Part shown: in pieces, positions 57,939 through 64,000 of the stretch
Position numbering within the stretch: the stretch's first letter is position 1
How the letters are laid out: the number at the start of each line of letters is the position of its first letter
Assembly: GCF_030540835.1 (NCBI RefSeq)
Contig: NZ_JAUOEK010000172.1
Coordinates: 62,001 to 126,000, forward strand
Length of the DNA: 64,000 bases
Direction of reading: 5' to 3'
From: Flavivirga aquimarina
GTDB lineage: Bacteria > Bacteroidota > Bacteroidia > Flavobacteriales > Flavobacteriaceae
Translations under genes and position numbers: made by a program
Notes under the pieces: model-generated
The model's input: the letters and a program-made list of their open reading frames with translations, nothing else
Databases searched by the model: none
What the model was told of the DNA's origin: nothing

Positions 57939-58090
57939 ATTAAAGTGATATACTGATTTTAATCTTGTTAATCTAAAAAAATAAATTATAAACTAAAACA
58001 CAACAAAATGATTTTATTCATAAGTTAAGCCTAAAGTCATTTAAAGAATACATCTTTAATGATATATTGTTTTGATATTTTAAAAAAGGA

Positions 58091-61000
58091 ATGATGAAAT
58101 CTAAAATTCTATTTTTTTGTACTCTTTTATTGGTCGTAGTTGCCTGTGATAAAAAAAAGGTAGAAAACCTTTCTCTGTTGGAGTTTTTACAAGTAGAAGA
58201 AACAGGTATAGATTTTTCCAACGATATTAAAGAAGGACTGGGGCAAAACGACAATATTCTAACATATACCAACTTTTATAATGGTGGTGGAGTTGCAGTA
58301 GGAGATATAAATAATGACGGTTTAGTAGATTTATATCTAAGTGCCAATCAAAAGACTGGAAAGTTGTTTTTAAACAAAGGAGGGTTCAGATTTAAAGACA
58401 TCACCCCAGAATCTGGATTAGATACTATTTCTGGTTGGAAAACAGGTGTCACTATGGTGGACATTAACCAAGACAATCTTTTAGATATATATGTTTGTAG
58501 ATCTGGGAGAGTACACCCACAAAATAGAACCAACCTATTATTTATTAATAATGGTGATTTAACATTTACTGAAAACGCCAAAGAATATGGACTTGATGAT
58601 AGCAGTAATTCTATACAAGCAACCTTTTTTGATTATGATATTGATGGTGATTTAGATATGTTTTTACTTAATCATGCCATAGACCCAATAAAAAAACTAA
58701 CAAGACATTTAGATAATTATGAGGACGATACCAACATTGGTGATAAATTATATAAAAATACAGATGGTCATTTTGCAGAAGTTGGGAAATCAACAGGAAT
58801 TCTACAATCGCCACTTGGAGATGGTCTTGGTGTAGCCGTAGGAGATCTTTATAATGACGGACAGCCAAGTATATATGTCTGTAATGATTTCTTAGGGAGA
58901 GACTATTTATACAACTATACAGGAAAAGGAACCTTTAAAGAGAATGCATTACAAGCAATGAACCACATATCCTATTCTTCAATGGGAGTAGATATGGCAG
59001 ATATTAATAATGATGGTTGGCAAGATATATTTGTTGTAGATATGAAATCCTCAACAAATTATGGGAGGAAGACTAATATGGCGTCTATGGATCCTAAAGC
59101 ATTCGATATTTTGGTGAAAGTTGGTGGGCATTATCAATATATGCGGAATACTTTGCAAATGAATAATGGGAACCATACTTTTTCAGATATTGCTCCCATG
59201 GCGGGTTTAGCAAGTTCAGATTGGAGTTGGGCACCTCTATTTGTAGATTTAGATAATGATGGTTTTAAGGATTTATTCATAACCAATGGAATACGAAAAA
59301 ACACCAATAATAAAGATTACGATACCTATAGAAAAGAAAGATTTGAGATTGAAAGGAAAAAAGTAAGACCAGATATAAAATCTTTAGTGAAAGAAATATT
59401 GAATAAGATTCCATCAGAAGAAGCGGTAAATCTTGTTTATAAAAATATTGATGGATTAAGCTTTGAAAAAAAGAATGAAAATTGGGGTGTCAATATACCT
59501 TCATTTTCTAACGGAGCTGCATATGCCGATTTCGATAATGATGGGGATATGGATTTAGTAATAAACAATGTGGACCAACCAGCCCATGTTTATAGAAATA
59601 ATAGTACCGAAATATCAAATAACCATTATATCAAAGTAAAACTTAATGGCAACCCATTAAATGTAAATGGAATTGGGGCAAAGGTTATGGTACAAACAAA
59701 TAGCGGAAAACAATTTATTGAGCAACATGTTAGCCGCGGTTATCAATCTAGCGTAGATTTTAAATTACATTTTGGACTTGGGAATAATGAAATAATTGAC
59801 ACATTAAGAGTGACTTGGCCTGATGGTAAAGTGAACGAAATGACAGAGGTTGAAGCAAACCAATTAGTATCCATAAACTATAATACAGCTACCGAACCAT
59901 CGCTAGTTAAAGAAAAAGAAGACACGTTTCTTTTCTCCGATATTACTAAAGCGTATGGTTTATCCCATGAACACATGGAAAACGGATACAACGATTTTAA
60001 ACGTGAAGTACTTCTGCCACATAAGATGTCTACATTTGGACCAGCACTTGCAGTTGGAGACATTAACCAAGACGGTTTAGACGATTTTTTTATAGGAGGA
60101 AGCAAGAATTATGAAGGAGCTATATACCTTCAGAACACCAATAAGACGTTTACAAAAACAAATCAAAAACAAATTATTACTGATCGTATACATGAAGATT
60201 TAGATGCCTTATTTTTTGATGCCGATAATGACGGCGATTTAGATTTATATGTAGTAAGTGGTGGTAATGAAATGCCTATCAATCATCCATATTATCAAGA
60301 TAGATTATATATTAATAATGGTCAAGGTCTCTTTACCAAATCAACAAAATCTATACCTAAAATGCATGCAAGCGGTGGTGTCGTTAAAGCTAACGATTTT
60401 GATGCAGATGGTGATTTAGATTTATTTATAGGCGGTAGGTTGTTACCAGGTAAATACCCGCAAACAAGTCGTAGTTATTTACTTGAGAACATAAATGGGC
60501 AATTTACAGATGTAACATCCAATCATTCTACAGATTTGGAATTTCCAGGAATGGTAACAGATGCCATTTGGTCAGATTATAATAGTGATGGAGTAAAAGA
60601 TTTAATATTAGTTGGAGAATGGATGCCCATTACAATTTTCGAAAACAATAGCGGAACACTAAGTAAATTGAAACAAAATTCTGGACTCGATAAAAGTAAT
60701 GGTTGGTGGTTTAGTATAGCAGAAGCAGATGTGAATAACGATGGTTCCATGGATTATTTACTTGGTAACTTAGGCGAGAATTATAAATACAAAACGACAC
60801 CAGAAGCGCCGTTCAATTTATATTCTAATGATTTTGATAATAATGGTTCTTTAGATATCGTATTGAGTTTTTATGAAAATGATACATTATATCCATTAAG
60901 AGGAAAAGAATGTTCAACACAGCAAATCCCCGCACTCAAAAATAAATTTAAGAATTATAATGCTTTTGGCTTAGCCACATTAGAAGATGTTTATGATACA

Positions 61001-61414
61001 AAATCTTTAGAAAATGCCACACATTTAAAAGCACATACATTTTCTAATAGTATACTAATTAACAACAAAGAGCGCTTTAATTTGGTAAAACTTCCAAGAG
61101 AAGCACAGGCTTCATCGGTGTTTGGAATACTTTATAATGATTTTGATAACGACGGATTAAATGACCTAGTTATTGCAGGAAACCTATTTAATTCGGAAAC
61201 GGAAACTCCTAGAAACGATGCTGGTCAAGGATTGTTTTTGAAAGGAAATGGAACTGAAAACTTTACACCAGTAAGCAATTATATTTCAGGATTAAATATT
61301 CCTGGAGATGTAAAAAAAGTAAAACCGATTAGGCTAGGGAAAGTTGATGATGCGAAAAATGGATTTATAGTTGCAGTTAATAATGACTTTTTAAAATTGA
61401 TAACCATAAATTAA
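58091..61414 (+). CDS. FG-GAP/VCBS repeat lipoprotein with ASPIC/UnbV domain
   Basis: A protein of 1107 aa with a lipobox (VVAC, about 19). Seven or more FG-GAP-type repeats with DINNDGLVDLYLS, DINQDNLLDIYV, DFDNDGDMDLVINN, DINQDGLDDFFIGG and DADGDLDLFIGG bind calcium and should form beta-propellers. The central region (about 510-610; YIKVKLNGN, GIGAKVMVQTNSGKQFIEQH, LRVTWPDGKVNEM) matches the ASPIC/UnbV domain. Proteins of this type commonly follow SusCD in Bacteroidetes PULs and are thought to sit on the cell surface; their biochemical role is not established. It is downstream of SusD on the same strand, after the hairpin at 57901. Confidence 0.88.
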   Translation: MMKSKILFFCTLLLVVVACDKKKVENLSLLEFLQVEETGIDFSNDIKEGLGQNDNILTYTNFYNGGGVAVGDINNDGLVDLYLSANQKTGKLFLNKGGFRFKDITPESGLDTISGWKTGVTMVDINQDNLLDIYVCRSGRVHPQNRTNLLFINNGDLTFTENAKEYGLDDSSNSIQATFFDYDIDGDLDMFLLNHAIDPIKKLTRHLDNYEDDTNIGDKLYKNTDGHFAEVGKSTGILQSPLGDGLGVAVGDLYNDGQPSIYVCNDFLGRDYLYNYTGKGTFKENALQAMNHISYSSMGVDMADINNDGWQDIFVVDMKSSTNYGRKTNMASMDPKAFDILVKVGGHYQYMRNTLQMNNGNHTFSDIAPMAGLASSDWSWAPLFVDLDNDGFKDLFITNGIRKNTNNKDYDTYRKERFEIERKKVRPDIKSLVKEILNKIPSEEAVNLVYKNIDGLSFEKKNENWGVNIPSFSNGAAYADFDNDGDMDLVINNVDQPAHVYRNNSTEISNNHYIKVKLNGNPLNVNGIGAKVMVQTNSGKQFIEQHVSRGYQSSVDFKLHFGLGNNEIIDTLRVTWPDGKVNEMTEVEANQLVSINYNTATEPSLVKEKEDTFLFSDITKAYGLSHEHMENGYNDFKREVLLPHKMSTFGPALAVGDINQDGLDDFFIGGSKNYEGAIYLQNTNKTFTKTNQKQIITDRIHEDLDALFFDADNDGDLDLYVVSGGNEMPINHPYYQDRLYINNGQGLFTKSTKSIPKMHASGGVVKANDFDADGDLDLFIGGRLLPGKYPQTSRSYLLENINGQFTDVTSNHSTDLEFPGMVTDAIWSDYNSDGVKDLILVGEWMPITIFENNSGTLSKLKQNSGLDKSNGWWFSIAEADVNNDGSMDYLLGNLGENYKYKTTPEAPFNLYSNDFDNNGSLDIVLSFYENDTLYPLRGKECSTQQIPALKNKFKNYNAFGLATLEDVYDTKSLENATHLKAHTFSNSILINNKERFNLVKLPREAQASSVFGILYNDFDNDGLNDLVIAGNLFNSETETPRNDAGQGLFLKGNGTENFTPVSNYISGLNIPGDVKKVKPIRLGKVDDAKNGFIVAVNNDFLKLITIN

Positions 61415-61468
61415 ATTACTGTCCAGTTAATAAAGACAAATAAAAATATAGAACCTCGTAAAAATAAG

Positions 61469-61529
61469 TTATAAATTATAGGTGATGAGTCATGATTTAT
61501 ATTTAATTCAATTAAAATAAATAATTTTA
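61469..61529 (+). promoter_or_regulatory. operator-like element upstream of the GH31 gene
   Basis: TTATAAATTATAG (61469-61481), one mismatch from the recurring palindrome core, with AATTAT at 61474-61479 and ATTTAT at 61495-61500, exactly 21 bp apart. TAATTTTA (61522-61529) follows after 21 bp, one mismatch from the -7 consensus. It would bring the GH31 gene under the same regulator as the first susCD pair. Confidence 0.5.
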
Positions 61530-61668
61530 CCCATAGAATTAATAGAAGAGGTAAGAACATCAAAAGAAAGATAAAGGTACCTGTTTGAAAGCCAGTAACA
61601 TTGATTTCAGATGGAACTATTAAATATATTGAATTAAGCGAATCTGAAGCAGTATTAAATAATTAAGT

Positions 61669-64000
61669 ATGAAAAAAATTTTAAAAGTAACATCATTTAT
61701 TTTAATTTTTGTGTTGATAGGTTGTAAACCTAATTTTTCACATAAAATTGAAAAATCCAATAACTCCGTAACACTTCATTTAGATAATGCAATTGTCCAA
61801 ATCGAAATCATTGATAAATCAATTATTCATGTTAAAAAATCATTGCATTTAGATTCTATATCAACAATACCAGATTATGTAACTATTCTGGAACCACAAG
61901 ATGTTTCATGGGAATTAACTGAGGAAAAAGAACAAGTAACTATTAGTACAGAAGCACTTAAAGTAATTGTTAATAGTGATGGTGTTATTGAATACAAAAC
62001 AATAGATGGTCAGGAATTATTGGCAGAAACCAATAACCAAACTTACATAAAACCCAAAAATGAGGAACATACCGTTTCTCAAGCTTTCCATGCTGGAGAT
62101 GAAGGTTTGTATGGGTTAGGACAGTTTCAAAGTGGTATTATGGATTGGAAAAATGTACCAATACGTCTTCAACAGTACAATCAAGAAATAGCTGTTCCTT
62201 TTTTAGTTTCAACCAAAGGATATGGCATTTATTGGAATAACTACAGTATAACAGATTTTAATAATGCCGAAAATGAAATTGAATTTACGTCATCTAATAA
62301 AAACCTTGATTCTAACAACAAAAATTTAGAGCCAGTTACAGAGAAAGAAAATGTAGTAGAATATGCGACAGCTTTAAAAGGCGATAAAAATATTAGAGAA
62401 ACAGTTTTTACACCAGCTCAAACAGGAGTATATTCTTTTTTGGCGTTAAGCGATTATGAAGGTAGAATGCGAGGACAAATAACGGTGACTATTGATGGAG
62501 ATGAGGTTATTAATTATTCAACAATTTGGATGCCTACACGATACTCTGGAAAGAAATATTTAGAAGCAGGGAAAGCATACAAAGTTGTCTTTCAAAATAC
62601 TGGAGCAAAAATCCCTGGAAAATTATTCTATAATACACCAGATTATAACAAAACGGTATTTAGCAGTTTAGCAGGTAATACAATCGATTATTATTTTGTA
62701 AATGGAGAGAAACCCGCAGCAGTTATTTCAGAATACCAACGACTTACAGGACGTGCACCTATGTTTACTAAGAAATCTTATGGTTTTTGGCAATGTAGAG
62801 AGCGGTACCATAATCAAGCCGAACTATTGGAAAATGCCAGAGCATATAGAGAAAAGGAAATACCAGTAGATAATATTGTACAAGATTGGTTTTACTGGCC
62901 AAAAAACACAAAAGGCCCGGAATGGGATAGAAAAAAATACCCAAATGCAAAAGCCATGGCAGACGAGTTAACAGACTTGAATTACAATTTAATGGTGTCT
63001 GTATGGCCAGAAGTTAAGAACAATCGTTTAGAGAAAAAATATAACTTAATAAAATTAAAAGGGAGTAATTATGTTGATATTTATGATGTAAAAAATAGCG
63101 AACGCTATTACCGAATGTTAAGCGATTCTATGTTTCATATAGGAGTAAAATCTATATGGTTAGATGGAACAGAACCAGAAGGAAAACCTGATGAAGGTTC
63201 TACAACAGCGGTTGGACCCTATGCAGAAGTGAATAATGTATACTCGCTAGTAGTTACAAAAACAATGTATGAAGGGAGAAGGAAAGAGTACCCTAACGAA
63301 CGTGTTTTTAATCTAACACGATCGGCTTATGCAGGACAACAACGTTACGGAGCAACCTCGTGGTCTGGAGATGTTGCAGGAACTTGGGAGCAATTTGCAG
63401 AACAAATTCCCGCTGGGCTTAATTTCACCATGGCAGGTGTACCGTATTGGACACATGATATTGGTGGGTTTTTTAGAGATTCTAAATCCCTTAATAAGGT
63501 TTACGATAGTCAATATACGAATCAAGAATATATAGAATTATTAACGCGTTGGTTTCAGTTTGGAACATTCAGCCCAATTTTTAGGATTCATGGTTATGTA
63601 TCAGAAACTGAAATCTGGAGATACGGACAAGAATTTGAAAATACAGCACGTAAATTTATCGATTTGAGGTATCAATTAATGCCCCATATTTATTCAGAAG
63701 CTAGAAAAGTAACGAATGAAGGTAAATTAATGATGTCGCCTTTGGTGTATCAATATCCAAATGATAAAAACACGTGGCATATTAAAGACCAGCTCTTTTT
63801 TGGAGAGTCTCTAATGGTAGGTTTTGTAACAGCATACCAACAGCGAGAAAAAGAAATATATTTACCCAAAGGAGCGTGGTATAACTTTTGGACAAACGAA
63901 AAAATTGAAGGAAGTAGAAAAATTATAGTTGCTGCGCCCTTAAATGAAACTCCAGTATTTGTAAAAGCAGGAAGTATTTTACCAATGGGCCCTAAGCTTC
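61669..64000 (+). CDS. GH31-family alpha-glycosidase with PA14 insert, lipoprotein, 3' end outside the window
   Basis: At least 777 residues from the ATG at 61669; the frame is open to the window end. A lipobox (LIGC, about 19) is followed by the N-terminal beta-sandwich, a PA14-like insert (about 225-335: TPAQTGVYSFLALSDYEG and VTIDGDEVI), and the catalytic barrel with FWQCRERYHNQ. The nucleophile Asp499 lies in WLDGTEPEG and the acid/base Asp568 in WSGDVAGTWE. The WLDGTEP form is typical of the alpha-xylosidase side of GH31, and PA14 inserts occur in alpha-xylosidases. Xylose or another alpha-linked sugar may decorate the target glycan. It has an operator-like element about 170 bp upstream. 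Confidence 0.9.
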   Translation, partial: MKKILKVTSFILIFVLIGCKPNFSHKIEKSNNSVTLHLDNAIVQIEIIDKSIIHVKKSLHLDSISTIPDYVTILEPQDVSWELTEEKEQVTISTEALKVIVNSDGVIEYKTIDGQELLAETNNQTYIKPKNEEHTVSQAFHAGDEGLYGLGQFQSGIMDWKNVPIRLQQYNQEIAVPFLVSTKGYGIYWNNYSITDFNNAENEIEFTSSNKNLDSNNKNLEPVTEKENVVEYATALKGDKNIRETVFTPAQTGVYSFLALSDYEGRMRGQITVTIDGDEVINYSTIWMPTRYSGKKYLEAGKAYKVVFQNTGAKIPGKLFYNTPDYNKTVFSSLAGNTIDYYFVNGEKPAAVISEYQRLTGRAPMFTKKSYGFWQCRERYHNQAELLENARAYREKEIPVDNIVQDWFYWPKNTKGPEWDRKKYPNAKAMADELTDLNYNLMVSVWPEVKNNRLEKKYNLIKLKGSNYVDIYDVKNSERYYRMLSDSMFHIGVKSIWLDGTEPEGKPDEGSTTAVGPYAEVNNVYSLVVTKTMYEGRRKEYPNERVFNLTRSAYAGQQRYGATSWSGDVAGTWEQFAEQIPAGLNFTMAGVPYWTHDIGGFFRDSKSLNKVYDSQYTNQEYIELLTRWFQFGTFSPIFRIHGYVSETEIWRYGQEFENTARKFIDLRYQLMPHIYSEARKVTNEGKLMMSPLVYQYPNDKNTWHIKDQLFFGESLMVGFVTAYQQREKEIYLPKGAWYNFWTNEKIEGSRKIIVAAPLNETPVFVKAGSILPMGPKL

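Noticed and set aside
61589-61666. Short frame reading KPVTLISDGTIKYIELSESE upstream of GH31
   Set aside because: It looks like the tail of a lost gene, but a stop precedes it, there is no start and I could not name the family; too little to list as a feature.
1-64000. CRISPR arrays, tRNA or rRNA genes, phage or defence systems
   Set aside because: No regularly spaced repeats, no tRNA-like cloverleaf and no characteristic proteins were seen; the window is metabolic and transport genes with mobile-element traces only.

Overview
The window is AT-rich and fits a Flavobacteriaceae-type Bacteroidetes chromosome. The evidence is two SusC/SusD pairs, a hybrid two-component regulator, a FecI/FecR-type sigma/anti-sigma pair, type IX secretion sorting domains, Bacteroidetes promoter motifs (TTG, about 19-21 bp, TAnnTTTG) and general absence of Shine-Dalgarno sequences. 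The abundance of fucosidases, a sulfatase and uronate-acting enzymes suggests a marine or algal-associated lifestyle; this is inference.

Layout. 1-4788: the end of an operon (partial gene, CrtI-like FAD oxidoreductase, C45 acyltransferase-like lipoprotein, phenylacetate-CoA ligase-like enzyme), a combination typical of flexirubin/aryl-polyene pigment clusters. 4789-5363: an intergenic stem-loop repeat and a promoter. 5364-9563: an HTCS regulator. 9564-10338: an IS982-like remnant and the terminator of the first SusCD operon. 10339-15429 (minus): SusD and SusC. 16074-30051 (plus): GH88-like, GH29, a beta-propeller enzyme, a sugar transporter, a CE1-like esterase, a heparinase II/III-like protein, a beta-helix/PDZ protein and a GH29-SGNH fusion. 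30377-39799: a sulfatase, an alginate-lyase-like CBM6 protein broken by a frameshift, a beta-helix/CBM6 protein, and between them remnants of at least four or five decayed genes. 39944-50697: an operon of a double thioredoxin-fold lipoprotein, an unknown Asp-rich secreted protein, GH95, heparinase II/III-like and GH95. 50749-50979: a MITE-like element. 51001-61414: sigma factor, FecR, STN-containing SusC, SusD and an FG-GAP/ASPIC-UnbV lipoprotein. 61669 onward: a GH31 enzyme cut by the window end.

Taken together this is one large, recently remodelled polysaccharide utilisation locus. The probable target is a fucose-rich, uronic-acid-containing, acetylated and at least partly sulfated glycan. 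Lyase-like proteins would cut the backbone, GH88 would remove unsaturated uronate ends, GH29, GH95 and possibly the beta-helix protein would remove fucose, the esterases and sulfatase would strip substituents, SusCD would import oligosaccharides and the MFS protein would take up sugars.

Two regulatory systems are visible. The HTCS probably acts through a composite element found at several places: a 13-17 bp palindrome, an ATTTAT-type direct repeat at exactly 21 bp, and in four copies a TAnnNTTG -7-like box exactly 22 bp further on. The second SusCD pair is served by the FecI/FecR pair and by a candidate antisense RNA: a promoter overlapping the susC start codon on the minus strand and an intrinsic terminator about 70 nt away, an arrangement resembling the DonS-type RNAs of Bacteroides.
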